NCBI GenBank assembly: GCA_001599595.1
Contig: BCHH01000006.1
Coordinates: 1,585,214-1,649,213, forward strand
Length of the DNA stretch: 64,000 bases
Reading direction: 5' to 3'
Source: Beverwykella pulmonaria
Lineage: Eukaryota > Ascomycota > Dothideomycetes > Pleosporales > Melanommataceae
In this document: piece by piece, positions 23,822 through 34,722 of the stretch
Layout: each line of letters starts with the position of its first letter
Position numbering within the stretch: the first letter of the stretch is position 1
Translations under genes and position numbers: made by a program
Notes under the pieces: generated by a model
Seen by the model: the letters and a program-made list of their open reading frames with translations, nothing else
What the model was told of the DNA's origin: nothing
Database searches by the model: none

Positions 23822-25535
23822 ATGCAGACCGCGGCATCTTCACGCCCGCTCCTTCCCTTCGCCGTCGCCTCACACCACCATCATGCTTCGCTCCACCACC
23901 TGATGCGAGCCCTCACACTCCGCTCCCGCCCTCGTCTGCCCCCGAGCCCGCGACCGAGCCTGCGACGCGCCCTCCTGACGCTCGCCATCGAAACCTCGTG
24001 CGACGACACCTCGGTCGCCATACTCGAAGCGGAAACATGTGCACAGCAGGGCCACACACGTGCTGTTCTGCACTTCCACAAGAAAGTCACGTCCAATAGC
24101 ACTTCTTTCCAGGGCGTGCACCCCATCGTGTCGCTCTACTCCCACCAGGAACACTTGGCCGTCCTCCTCGATGAAGCCGTACGCCATCTTCCGCCCAAGG
24201 ATGCCTCCACGAGGAAGATACCCGACTTCGTCTCGGTCACTCGAGGCCCCGGAATGCGGTCTAACCTATTTACCGGCCTAGACACCGCGAAAGGGCTGGC
24301 CGTGGCATGGCAGCGCGAGCTGGTGGGAGTGCACCACATGCAGGCCCACGCCTTAACGCCCCGCTTGGTGAAGGCACTGCAAAACGCTCACGAGTTGGGA
24401 TTGGAGTCAATTGCACCTTCGCAAGGTGATCGCATGCCCACCATGATCGATATAGACCCCAAATTCCCTTTTCTCTCGGTTCTAGCATCGGGCGGCCACA
24501 CATTGGTCATACACTCGGCGTCACTGACAGAGCACAAGGTCCTGGCGAGTACGAGCGACATTGCCGTGGGAGAGTGTTTGGATAAAATCGCGCGCTGTGT
24601 GCTCCCCCAAGCGCTTTTGCAGACCGCGCAAAGTACCATGTATGGCCCGCTTCTCGAACAGTTTGCCTTCTCGGAAAGCCCCATGTCGAATACGGGCAAC
24701 GGCATGGCCCAGCCAAAAATAGAAGAACAGCCCGTTCCTGGAACACTGCATGGACGACCGCATCAGCCGGTACGGGCCGAGTATTGTCTAGAAAACAACA
24801 CTGCTGAGGAATATCTCGCAATATATGGAACACGGTTCAGACACGCAGTTCCCCAGAACAACGAAGAGGCGCTGAAGCAGAATACCACCAAATGGGGTTG
24901 GCGCTTCAACACGCCGCTTTCCAAAGGCGCAGGCGGACTCAAGAGCAAGAGCTTAGAGATGTCCTTCACGGGACTGCTAACGGCTGTTGAGCGCGCTGTT
25001 GGGTTTGAAACAGACAAATCCACAGGAAAGATCACCAAAACGAAACGATTGGCCCAAGACATCAGTGTTGAAGAGCGAAGGGATATGGCCCGGGAAGCCA
25101 TGCGTGCTGCATTCGAGCATGTAGCTAGCCGAGTCGTGCTAGGCCTGCAGCAGATTTCCCTGGACCAGCCCGCATCGGCCCCTGTAGCGGCCGTTGTGAT
25201 GGCTGGCGGCGTCGCCGCGAACTCGTATCTCCGACTTTTGTATGCAAATTCTGTGTGTGTGAGGTTTGACGTATACTGATTTGCGGTCAGACTTGCCAGT
25301 ATGCTCACTGCGAACGGGTATTCTGACATCAAAATATATTTTCCACCTGTTAGTCTTTGCACTGACAATGTAAGTTGCCATCAACACATACTCGCCACAG
25401 GGTTGATGTCAATAGGCCGCTATGATTGCGTGGGCGGGCATAGAAATGTACCAGGCTGGATACAGCGACCCGCGAACGATCCGATCGATACGGAAGTGGC
25501 CACTTGACCAATTGCTGTCGCCGCCCGTGGACTAA
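23822..25535 (+). CDS. QRI7: Mitochondrial tRNA t6A threonylcarbamoyltransferase Qri7
   Basis: Kae1/TsaD-family enzyme (OSGEPL1 in animals) that transfers threonylcarbamoyl to A37 of mitochondrial ANN-decoding tRNAs. Exons 23822-25239, 25291-25369 and 25416-25535 give 538 aa. The N-terminus is rich in Arg, Ser and Leu with no acidic residue, as expected of a mitochondrial presequence. Translation could also begin at the in-frame ATG at 23903. Family motifs: LAIETSCDDTS, HHMQAHALTPRL (metal-binding His pair), LASGGHTL, GECLDKIAR, VMAGGVAANSYLR, and FPPVSLCTDN joined to AAMIAWAGIEMY. The final exon ends KWPLDQLLSPPVD. Introns are 51 and 46 bp. The last acceptor is the AATAG at 25411-25415, not the nearer CACAG, because only it keeps the AAMIAW motif. 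Confidence 0.94.
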
Positions 25536-26751
25536 ATCAGCCCATCTAGATTGATGAATGGCAGACACGACGCCGACCACCTTTTGCACGTATCGTCGAA
25601 TTCCCTGGTCTGCCTTAAACACACTACGGTATACGAGGCATGGTGCGTCTTTTCCCGGAGTCTTCCTGGAAATACGAATCTACTTTCTTCCATTTGGACT
25701 GGCGCCCTTCTCCCAAAAGAACGACTTCATCTCTGTGCGACCTCATTGTATCTGATACAGCCCACTACGCACTAAACGTTCCATGCCCAGTCTGATCAGT
25801 GATTTGGTGCCGTCTCTCCCAGCAGGATATATAAGATGCGCCGGAGCACGCTCCTAAAGCCACTATAGCGACGGAGGAACCCCCAGGGAAGACAAGCAGT
25901 ATACCCGTATGCAGTATGGTACCATCTAAAAACAGACGCAGGGCCCAACAAACCTGTATTTGGCCGTATAGATTGTTCAAACTCGACCTCCCACTATCAA
26001 ATTGGAAAGACTGGTCTTTGCAAAAGTATAATTGCATGACCAGCCTTCCCTGATTAAGCAAAACAAGGATAACAGTGGCAAATCTATCCGTTTCTAGATT
26101 CTAGTCAACAGCAAGGGTATGGTAGTGGTGAGATACGACGACTGAATATTGGATCTTCGAGGTTGCTCGGGCTAGCACCCCGCGTATCATGCAAGGGTTT
26201 GATATAAGCTTCGGTTCCTGCACCCAATCCCACGCATTTCGGTTGCTGCCGGATCCTCGGTACGATCTCTTCAAATATCCAGCAATCTACATATACAGCC
26301 GTTACTCTAATGCACTGTCTTTTACCTGGTCTCGCCAATTCTGTTTCTTTCCAATTCATTCAAGTCGCTCTGCAATGCTAATAATAGGCTTCCACTCATG
26401 CCACCATCGCGACCCGAACTCGGCATGCCTCACGCAGTCTATGGAAAGCTTGACATGCAATTTGCAGGCTGCAAGACCGACCTAGAACCTGGATACTCGA
26501 ACGGATGTGTCCCCACAGACCGCAAGATGCATAGATCAATTTGGGACACGTGAAAAGAATGTCGAAGTACGATTTTGATAGCGCCGTTGCTCGTATCTTT
26601 CATTTGCTCATAGTACCTGTGAATATGAGAAACAGGTGACCGCGACGCGATCAACGTCATATAACATGAGGATTGTCTCACTTGTTATCAGTATCTTTGA
26701 GCAGACTGCACCACCGGCCTCTTCAGCAATCAAAGGAAAGCCTACGCGAAA
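25536..26751. other. Intergenic
   Basis: About 1.2 kb between QRI7 and the repeat-protein gene. Open frames are short and unrelated to anything I recognise. The 3' part is the likely promoter of the repeat protein. Confidence 0.45.
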
Positions 26752-29307
26752 ATGGCACCTTTACGGCTGGCTCTGTTTGGCCTCGTTGCCAGGTGAGTTT
26801 CTCTTCATGCATGCTAGGATTCTCAAGCTAATATACTCAGTGTCCACGCCGCGAATTTGCCCTCCTCATACTGGGTTAGTTGGGATACCGGACATCCCGT
26901 GCCTACCAAGCCTCCAGTCATCCCATCTCCACCAAAGCCGCCCTTCTCATGGCCACACCCGCCCCAGCCAACCAAAAAGAGCACCAAGGCCAGCGTTGTT
27001 CCACCAAAGACAAGCACCAAGGGTCCAGTCCTTCCCCCCAAGACCAGCAATCAGATTTCTCTTGGCCCTCCGTCTTATAGCATTAGCTGGGACACTGGAG
27101 TGCCTGGACCAGATCCCACGGACGAGCCTGAACCGCCTGTCTTTCCCACACAAAGTGATCAAATTTCTCTAGGCCCGCCATCGTACAGCATTAGCTGGGA
27201 CACCGGGGCGCCTGGGCCAGGCCCCACGGACGAGCCTGAGCCGCCTGTCCTTCCCACGCACAGTGATCAGATTTCTCTAGGCCCGCCATCGTACAGCATT
27301 AGCTGGGACACTGGTGTACCGACAGAACCTACCCCAACTCCAGAGCCGACAGTGGACCCTGAAGATCCCGGATTCCCCCCTGGCCCGCCCAAAACAAGCG
27401 ACCAAATCTCTCTCGGCCAGCCTTCTGCATCTATCACGTGGAATCGAAGGCAAGAGGACAAGCCAAAACCGACCGAGCTCCCTGGATTCCCTTGGATCCC
27501 TGGATTCCCCTTTCCAACACCGCCTAGCCAAATCACTGTTCTACCTCCAAAGTACTCCATTTCGTGGGGTAAGCGACAAGATGAGCCTGAACCTACCGCG
27601 TTCCCCGAAGAGCCATTTCCAGAGGATCCTGAGAACCCTGAGGAGCCTGAGGAGCCCGCCCCGGAAGAGCCTGAAGATCCGTTCCCAACATTTCCACAAC
27701 CTGCTCCATCGAATGTCATTGGCATCACCCCCCCAAAATACACTATCATCTGGGGCAAGAGGCAGGAAGAGGAGCCATTCCCCGAAGATCCTCTCCCCGA
27801 AGATCCTCTCCCCGAAGACCCTCTCCCAGAGGATCCCTCTCCGGAAGAGCCTGAAAACCCATTCCCCAACCTCCCTCCCGCTCTTCCATCAAACGTAATT
27901 GGCATCACGCCCCCAAAAGCCACCATAATCTGGGGCAAGCGCCAAGAAGAAGAGCCTGAACCCACTGCATTCCCTGAGCCTGACCCAGAAGACCCAGAAG
28001 ACCCCGAGGATCCAGACTTCCCCTTCCCCCCTCAACCTACCCCGCCAAATGAAATCACCCTTCTGCCCCCGAAGGCAAGCATATCCTGGGGCAAGCGCGA
28101 GGCAGCACCGGCCACCAACAGCTTCGGCCTCGGTCTCCCTACTTACCGTATTTCCATCCAGCCCCCCAAACCCCCGAAGCCCACACGTCCCGTATACGTC
28201 TCCTGGGGCAAGCGCCAAGAAGAGGACCCCCAACCTACTGACTCCGACTTCCCCCCTCAGCCCACTCCCCCCAATGAAATCACGCTATTACCTCCCGAGG
28301 CGAGCATATCTTGGGGTAAGCGCGGCGACGCTGAAGCCTTACCAACCAACACCATCGGTCTTCAATTCCCCAGCTACTCCTTCTCATGGTGGAAGCCCCC
28401 ACCAAAACCCACTTCCGCGTACATCAGCTGGGGAAAACGCCAAGAAGATGAACCAACGGATTTCCCGCTCCCGCCTCTCCCGATTCCAACGCCGCCGAAC
28501 CAGATCACTATGCTGCCACCCAAGGCGTCGGTGAGCTGGGGTAAAAGAAAGCCGCAGGATAACACTCAGGACATCTACCCAACGGGTGGATACCTGTCTT
28601 GGGGCAAACGTGAGGCCGATGCGCAGGTAAATACGCACGAGATCCACTACACGGGCGGCTACCTTTCCTGGGGCCGCGACGCTGCGCCAGAACCCACCGC
28701 CGCGCCCGTCCTCCCCAAACGCGAAGTACCAGAGTGTGCTATCACCAAGACAGTCACCAGACCTGTTCCTTGCCCATTGATAATGTGTCCTCTCGGCTGT
28801 CCTATCCTCCCTCCAACCGACGCCGAACTCCTCGCCGAGCCAAGCGAGCCCGCAGACCTCAACTGCCCCGTCACTGTAACCGTGCCGTCCAAATGCCCTA
28901 CCTGCGCCTGCCCTACACCCATCAAGCCCCCTACTGCCCTGCCCCCAACCGTCAACCCAACACTCACCCTAAGTCTGCATCCCCCGCCGCCACCGGTCCC
29001 GACAACTTTCATCACTATTACGCCAGGACCCAAGCCACCAATCACGAAGCCCGTGCCGACAGCGTGCTCCACGACGACGTTATTGGTCGTTCCGCCGTGC
29101 GTGCCGCCGATCTGTCCGTCGGGCGACGTGGCGTGTGATTTGAATAAGGTGCCTGTGGTTGAGAAGAGGTTTGTGGAGGTCAGGACTGTGGGACACCCGA
29201 CTGCTGTGCCGAGTAAGTGTTCGGGCGTAGCGACCAAGACGGAGTATGCGAGTTGTCCCACATACACGTGTAAGCCGTGGTGTGACGAGGATCAGGTTGT
29301 GCGGTAG
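26752..29307 (+). CDS. Secreted Kex2-processed repeat protein, candidate peptide precursor
   Basis: Not a family I can name. It has the layout of fungal Kex2-processed repeat precursors. Exons 26752-26792 and 26841-29307 (48 bp intron inside the signal-peptide codons) give 835 aa. A clean signal peptide (MAPLRLALFGLVASVHA) precedes a Pro-rich head. From about residue 84 to 625, some ten units carry a hydrophobic core such as ISLGPPSYSISW or ITLLPPKASISW, separated by Pro/Glu/Asp-rich spacers. The first three cores end WDTG and lack a dibasic site, the fourth ends WNRR, and nine later ones end exactly WGKR, followed mostly by acidic residues. The last core ends WGRD. After PKRE comes a Cys/Pro/Thr-rich tail with about 20 Cys. 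Expected products are short peptides ending SWG after Kex2 and Kex1 action. A structural wall or repellent-like role is an alternative to signalling. Confidence 0.75.
27778..27840 (+). repeat. 15-bp coding minisatellite (PEDPL units)
   Basis: About four tandem copies of a 15-bp unit (CCCGAAGATCCTCTC and variants), encoding repeated PEDPL in one spacer of the repeat protein. It lengthens the acidic spacer without touching the flanking WGKR cores, so it looks like a length-variable site. Confidence 0.8.
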
Positions 29308-29991
29308 ATTGGGGACGTGTTGGGAAGATACGCTAAAGTTTCATTACGTGTGTTGTGATTGTGGTTACCGTTGAAGGCGACTGAGATTGGGTGGTGTTGA
29401 CATTTCTACATACTACTATAGCTACATATAAAACCCTCGCTGGAACGAATAAATAAATTGTAGTCAAGACAAACTGGCTCTGAACAGAACAAGACTGAAC
29501 AGAAGACGTGAATCGAAAATCAAACGAGGCCTGAATGAAATCGAAGCGCTGCTACTCTCTCCACTCCTCCAACTTCAACACCTATTAATAGCACTGATGT
29601 AAACATGGCCTTTTTACATCCCGGGAACCCGTCCAAGCTAATCCGAAAGCTTTGCATGTGCATGTGCATGTGCATGTGCGTACAGCTACATGCATACTGT
29701 ACATTGTATATGAAAGAAGCGAGCGTTACTCAAAAAGAAGGGAAAGAAGGGCCGGGGTATTGATTGAATAGGCTATAGTCAGGCCCAAGTGGCAACATCG
29801 AGACTGGGAGCCGTATACGTATTGCAAGATTGGTGGGACATGAAGAAAGGACACATATCCCTCTTCAAACCCTCAGAAAGATAGAAATAGAAGTATGGGG
29901 AGAGAGAGTTGAGGTTAGGGTAATTTCGTATCCGTACCCGTATCCAGCTTGTCAAGCCATCACGAACTTCAATTTCTATTATACTGTATGT
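29308..29991. other. Intergenic with short tandem repeat
   Basis: 3' flanks of two convergent genes. A hexamer array of GCATGT units lies at about 29653-29679. AATAAATAAATT near 29450 could be part of the polyadenylation region of the repeat-protein gene. Confidence 0.5.
29653..29679. repeat. GCATGT hexanucleotide microsatellite
   Basis: About four and a half head-to-tail copies of the hexamer GCATGT in the 3' intergenic region. Each unit contains the palindrome GCATGC-like core. No function is implied. Confidence 0.8.
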
Positions 29992-31829
29992 TCAAGTTGC
30001 CTCGCTCTTTGCCGGCGTCGGCGTCCGCCTCTCTAGTTTCTTGGGCTTTTTTTTCGGCTTTGGGGGTTCTTCTGCCGACGGCTTAGCATCGTCCTTCTTC
30101 TCAGGTGGTGGTGTCTCTGGGATAGCGGAATCGGAGGGATCATCGTCATCGGCGGCGGCAGGTTTCCTCTCAGCGGATTTTTGTACCGCGGCGATTTTGC
30201 CTGGTCCACCGCGAGGACGCGGCATTGGCTTCGGTGCTTCGACTTTGGGTTCGGGCGTCTCTTTCTCCCTTTTCTTGTCCTCCTCGGGAGTTTTCTTGCT
30301 GCCTGAGGAGGGGTTTCGAGGCGCACCATTCTTCTTCTTAAGAGATGAGGTGGAAGCAGCGAGATCTTCTTCATCAGCCTCTTCCACCATGAAGTTCGCG
30401 GCCATGCATTTCCCGCCGTTCTGGCTCCCGACATCCATTGGGCATGCGCTGAGCACGATAACGATGTCCCTTTCTGCTCGGAAGCGAACGTAGCTCCTCT
30501 TCTTTCCCTTCGGCTCCTCGACGCTGAGTGTTGCGCCCTTGGCACCGGACCCTTCACTCCTGGCGCTGGGGTTGAGTTCAACTGGAGCGTTCATGAAGAG
30601 GTGTAGCGGCGTGGGTGCGATGTTGACAGTGATGTCTGCGCCCACGGCTTTGGTGCCTTTAAGCCCGGCAGTCTCATTGAGTTCTTTCAGTGCGAGAACA
30701 AGGTTCACTGCGCAGCTGCCGTGCTCCTCAGGCTTATCGACACCAAGATCAGCGTAGAAGGCTGTATCGCAGGCGGCAGTCAGCGTGTCATGCGCGCCGG
30801 GTGTAGTATCTTCGACTAGTGTCATAATAGGGTTGCGGAGATTGGTGAGGAGTGTATCGTTGACTTCAGGAACGAGGCGGCGTGTTGAAGCGCGGGTGTG
30901 TGGGAGGGAGAGGTACTCCATCGGGGGTTGAGAGCTTGATGAGTGGCTCATTTTCGTGTAGGCGCTGTAGGCTGCGTAGATGGAGGATGCGGTTCCGCTG
31001 CCGCTTGCCGCTGTACATGTCAGTGGTTAGTATCCAAATGCAAGGGATTGAACTTACCGGCGATGGTGCCTGCACCTACAGGCGTCTTGGAAAAGTCATA
31101 AAGTTGCTCCGCATAGCTCTTATTCGGGTCGCGGTAGTGACTTGCTTGGAATGCGCTGACGACGTCTTTGGAGTCTGGGAGCTGCACGTTGGGCACGTAG
31201 CTTGAGAAGCCCTTTCCTGTTGGCAGGTAGGACGACCATTTCTTCGATGTTTCCGCGTTCTGTGCCTTCTCTGCTTTTGGATCCAGCGTAGCCTCGGTAT
31301 TTGATGGTGCTACTTTTGATCGGTAGGGGATGGAAGGGAGATAGGACGACCAGGTTCTTTTGTCGGGCTTCTTGCCCTCCGCAGTGCTTTCGGTGGCTTT
31401 TTCGTTTTCAGGGGTGTCAGGGGCTTGCTCGGGGGGGTCGTCTGCGTCTTCTTCATACTCCTCTTCTGTCGTTTCTGTTTCTTTGGAGGCGTGCTCGGAA
31501 TCTGGGGCTTCTGCCGGTTCCTTTTCAGACTTTTTAGATGCTTCCCCAGTTTCCTTCTCGGCCTCCTTGGCGACCTCGTTTGGTTTCTCGGCTTTCTGCT
31601 TGCCCTTCGCGCCTTCGACTTCCTCCTTCAGCTCACGTGCCGCATTCTCAACATCTTCTTCTTCCAGCTCCTCTTCGCCATCCCCCTTCTCAGGTGGCGC
31701 CGCCAGACTGAAAGCCCACGTGCTGACAACTTGCTTGCCGTACGTATTTATGATTTTGATGGTTCGGCCACGCGGCACAAACGTCGCCACGCCATGTCTA
31801 GCCGGTATCGTCTGGAGTTCTCCCGACAT
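29992..31829 (-). CDS. DUF1989-domain protein with long low-complexity insertion
   Basis: Protein with a DUF1989 (urea carboxylase-associated) fold split in two. Exons 31829-31058 and 31010-29992 (47 bp intron) give 596 aa. The ATG at 31829 is chosen because it directly precedes the conserved start IPARHGVATFVPRGRTIKI. A further upstream ATG (32024) would add a basic tail of no clear meaning. The first half ends after STWAFSL. Then comes an acidic, Lys/Glu/Pro-rich stretch of about 130 residues and a doubled WSSYLP motif. The domain resumes at MEYLSLPHTRAST and continues through LVEDTTPGAHDTL and HGSCAVNLVLAL. The last 120 residues are Lys/Pro/Glu-rich and disordered. The bacterial relatives are small enzymes of urea or amine metabolism, but activity here is unproven. 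Confidence 0.82.
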
Positions 31830-32686
31830 ATCTGGTTTTGGTTGTTCTTCCTTGCCCTTTGTTTGCGTCTCTTTCTTCCGCTGCTGTTCGATGACGGAAA
31901 GCACCGAGACGAGGGCTAAGGATGCGACGGCACGTCGCGAGGGCAGTTTGAGAGACGTCTTGGCAGATTTTATAGGAAACAAATACAAAGGGTATAGTGA
32001 AGCAGGCGCAGATGATTTACGCAAGGATCAAGATGGTGGAATGCAGTCGATGTGATACTGACATGCGAAAGTAGGATATATACCTACGTTTTCGGCAGAC
32101 CGGTGACGTATAAGGCTAACGATGTAGTGGTCGGAGAAGCCGCCTCCCACCAACGGCTGTGCAAGGAAGCCATGTCTAACAGCCCGTAGCTCTGGGGGAT
32201 CGTCATGCAATGTGGGCGCGGTGGCTGTTAATGTTGTGGCGTCATGATGCAGAAAACCCTGGGTGGAATTCCTGTTTGTCTGATCTAACTTGTGAAGGCT
32301 AGACTACACGTGATGCGGAGTCGGTCGCATTTCCCCATTCTTGGGGCTGCCAACTACCAACATCACGCTTTGAAGACAGGGCAAACCCTTGGAAAGTCAT
32401 CTTTTGTGTATGCAATTTGTTCTACATAGAGAGCTGGGTCCTCGGCCCTTTAGGGCGTCCAACATTAGGCTGCAGCCAGCTGTAAGATCTGTCCTGACGA
32501 CGTAATTGGAGGCGAGCTGGTCTTGGTTCCGAGGTTGTTGGGAAAGGTATATGGGCTCAACCCCCTACTTAGAGGAGCTCAATTGCTTTCGTTGCCCTTC
32601 TTTCCCTCTCATCCAACTCTGTGGCCACAGCAGACTTTCCGTAGTATACAGAGATACTACGCGCTCGCCCGCATCATCCCTCCGAC
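31830..32686. other. Intergenic between divergent genes
   Basis: Shared upstream region of the DUF1989 and F-box genes. No additional gene or RNA recognised. TATAAAATC (minus-strand sense) near 31975 could be a TATA-like element for the DUF1989 gene. Confidence 0.4.
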
Positions 32687-34510
32687 ATGACTTTCTCGCT
32701 TGAGTACAATCTATCCGAAGAGCTGCTGGACAATATCGCCTCTATATGCTCGCAAGGTTCTCTAGCCAACCTATGCCGCGCTTCTAAAAAGCTCAATCGC
32801 ATTGCCACTCCGCACCTCTACTCGACCGTGTTTTTTGACCGTGGTGACTCGGAAACGGGTCTCAAGCACATCCTTCCCTTCACATATTTAATCTTCGCAT
32901 CGCCCCTTCACGCCTCTCTCGTACACTCCTTCGCAATCCGCGAAGCATGGGGTGAGGATGTCCCCGTGAAGAAGAAAGAGGAGGAAGTCGACCCTAACGA
33001 TGAGGACGACAAGCGACCTTGGCCAAAGTGGGGAACGCCGGAACTGGAAAGCGTACTGAAGCAGAAGTGTGCCGAGTATGCTGTCGACGAAAAAGAGGCC
33101 GAGGAGATGTACGAGAATATCAAAACTGGGGCGAATGAAGAGGCAGTTATCAGCTTGCTGCTTGCAAACCTTCCGAACCTACAGAAGTTAGATTTGTGTG
33201 TGGAGACACGCTTTGAACGCGAAGAACTCGCTCCTATGCTTGAGCGCGTCGGAAAGCGGATCAAGCCGTTTGACAAAATTCCATCCGGCCCGCTCGATAT
33301 TCATTCGAACAATATACGAAAGCCGTCCAACTCGATGCCTTTCTCAACACCAATCGACGTCCTTGTCACCGGACCCAACGACAAGTACCCCAACAACCCC
33401 ATCCATTTTGCCGCCTTTCTCAATCTACCCAATCTCCGGTCTATATATGGATGGAAGATGGGCGATGAGGATGGCGAACCAGAAGCGGACAGTGTCTTCA
33501 CCAGGTTGAAGCCACAGTCCTGTCCGGTTGAGTATTTTGAATGTCGGACCTCGAAATTCCACAAGGATAATCTGAAGGCAATGATGGACGCGACCATACC
33601 TGGAAAGTTGAAGACTTTCAACTACGAAATTGGGTGTACGTGGGCCTGGACCAATGTCGAACACAAGGAGATCATGAAGAGCCTAAAACCGCATTATAAG
33701 ACACTGGAATGTTTAGGATTGAGCCATGAAGACTTCTATCCCTACCAATTCGACAACGAATACGAAAAGCCTGATCCAGTCTCCTTCAAAGCTTTCAAGA
33801 AGCTGAAGAAGCTGAAAGTCGCGCCGGTGTATATATGGGGCCACGAAGGCTTTACGCAAGAAAAGCAGTTGAAGAAACCGGCTACAAAACAGATGTTGTG
33901 GAAGGCGCTACCGGAGAGTCTAGAGGAGTTATGGGTCACAAGAGCTCAAGCGCAGGAAGAAGAGACAGACGTAAAAAAGAGAGTGGTGTGCTTTGTCCCG
34001 GACTGTCTGATTCCGGCTCTTGAGCTCGTTCTTCAGTACAAAGCTCAAGCCTATCCCAACTTAAGCAGTCTCCGTGTCGAGCTCCCGCTATCAAAATGGG
34101 AAGACGACTGGATAAGTCTCCTAGTATCCCTCTGCCAACATGCGGAGGAGAGTGGGATCCGCTGCACCATCATCATCACCGAAGAGATAGATTATTGGGC
34201 GTACGACGGGATATCAGTGCCCGAGCGGCCATGGGGCTGGAATGAGGAAGTAGAGTGGAAAGAGTGTATCCAAAATAATGAGTCGAAAACGTGGATTGGG
34301 TTTGCTGAGGAACCAGATGTGGTCGGAAGGTTGAAAAAGATGAATGAATTGCGGGAAGAGGAGAAACGGAAATGGGAAGAAAAGTCTGAGGCAGACAGGA
34401 AGAAGAGGATGGAGGAGGCTGAGGACGGAGATGAAGATGGAGATGAGGAGGAGATGGAAGACGCCGATGAGGACGAAAATGAAGACGAGGAAGGGAACGA
34501 CAACCAGTAA
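32687..34510 (+). CDS. F-box-like protein with acidic C-terminus
   Basis: Single-exon 607-aa protein. The N-terminus (LSEELLDNIASICSQGSLANLCRASKKLN) reads as an F-box-like helix set, suggesting a substrate adaptor of an SCF ubiquitin ligase. The middle resembles the irregular leucine-rich or TIM-like architecture common in fungal F-box proteins (NLPNLQKLDLCV, LNLPNLRSIYGW, FKKLKKLKVAP, YPNLSSLRVELP). A Lys/Glu coiled-coil (about residues 545-575) leads into an almost wholly Asp/Glu tail. Substrate is unknown. The next gene, a BTB protein, is only about 210 bp downstream on the same strand, another possible ubiquitin-ligase adaptor. Confidence 0.8.
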   Translation: MTFSLEYNLSEELLDNIASICSQGSLANLCRASKKLNRIATPHLYSTVFFDRGDSETGLKHILPFTYLIFASPLHASLVHSFAIREAWGEDVPVKKKEEEVDPNDEDDKRPWPKWGTPELESVLKQKCAEYAVDEKEAEEMYENIKTGANEEAVISLLLANLPNLQKLDLCVETRFEREELAPMLERVGKRIKPFDKIPSGPLDIHSNNIRKPSNSMPFSTPIDVLVTGPNDKYPNNPIHFAAFLNLPNLRSIYGWKMGDEDGEPEADSVFTRLKPQSCPVEYFECRTSKFHKDNLKAMMDATIPGKLKTFNYEIGCTWAWTNVEHKEIMKSLKPHYKTLECLGLSHEDFYPYQFDNEYEKPDPVSFKAFKKLKKLKVAPVYIWGHEGFTQEKQLKKPATKQMLWKALPESLEELWVTRAQAQEEETDVKKRVVCFVPDCLIPALELVLQYKAQAYPNLSSLRVELPLSKWEDDWISLLVSLCQHAEESGIRCTIIITEEIDYWAYDGISVPERPWGWNEEVEWKECIQNNESKTWIGFAEEPDVVGRLKKMNELREEEKRKWEEKSEADRKKRMEEAEDGDEDGDEEEMEDADEDENEDEEGNDNQ

Positions 34511-34722
34511 AGCAATTTAACTTGACTACATCTTCTTAGCGCATCATCTTGAAGACTCCATGTTATAAAAAGAATGTTAAGGTTGTGTCACGTCTCTCGA
34601 CCAGTGAAGACGTTACGCGTATCCATCCGCTGTACAACCAACCCCGCATGACCTGAGCTGTGTCACAGCCCAAACTTACAGTATTCCCCATCTTCTTGCA
34701 CTCGCTCGAACACTTAGCGAAG

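Noticed and set aside
27267..27965. A 232-codon Gly/Ser-rich minus-strand frame.
   Set aside because: It is the complement of the Pro-rich repeats of the secreted precursor. The plus strand has the signal peptide, intron and conserved sites.
26752..29307. The repeat protein as a standard ascomycete alpha-pheromone precursor.
   Set aside because: Repeats lack the short Trp/Cys-containing pheromone core, and spacers and length are unlike known precursors. Kept only as a remote alternative.
26752..29307. A dikaritin-type RiPP cluster around the precursor.
   Set aside because: No DUF3328 (UstYa-like), tyrosinase or methyltransferase gene lies beside it. Neighbours are QRI7 and a DUF1989 protein.
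31360..32055. A 231-codon Ser/Phe-rich plus-strand frame.
   Set aside because: Antisense to the acidic low-complexity part of the DUF1989 protein.
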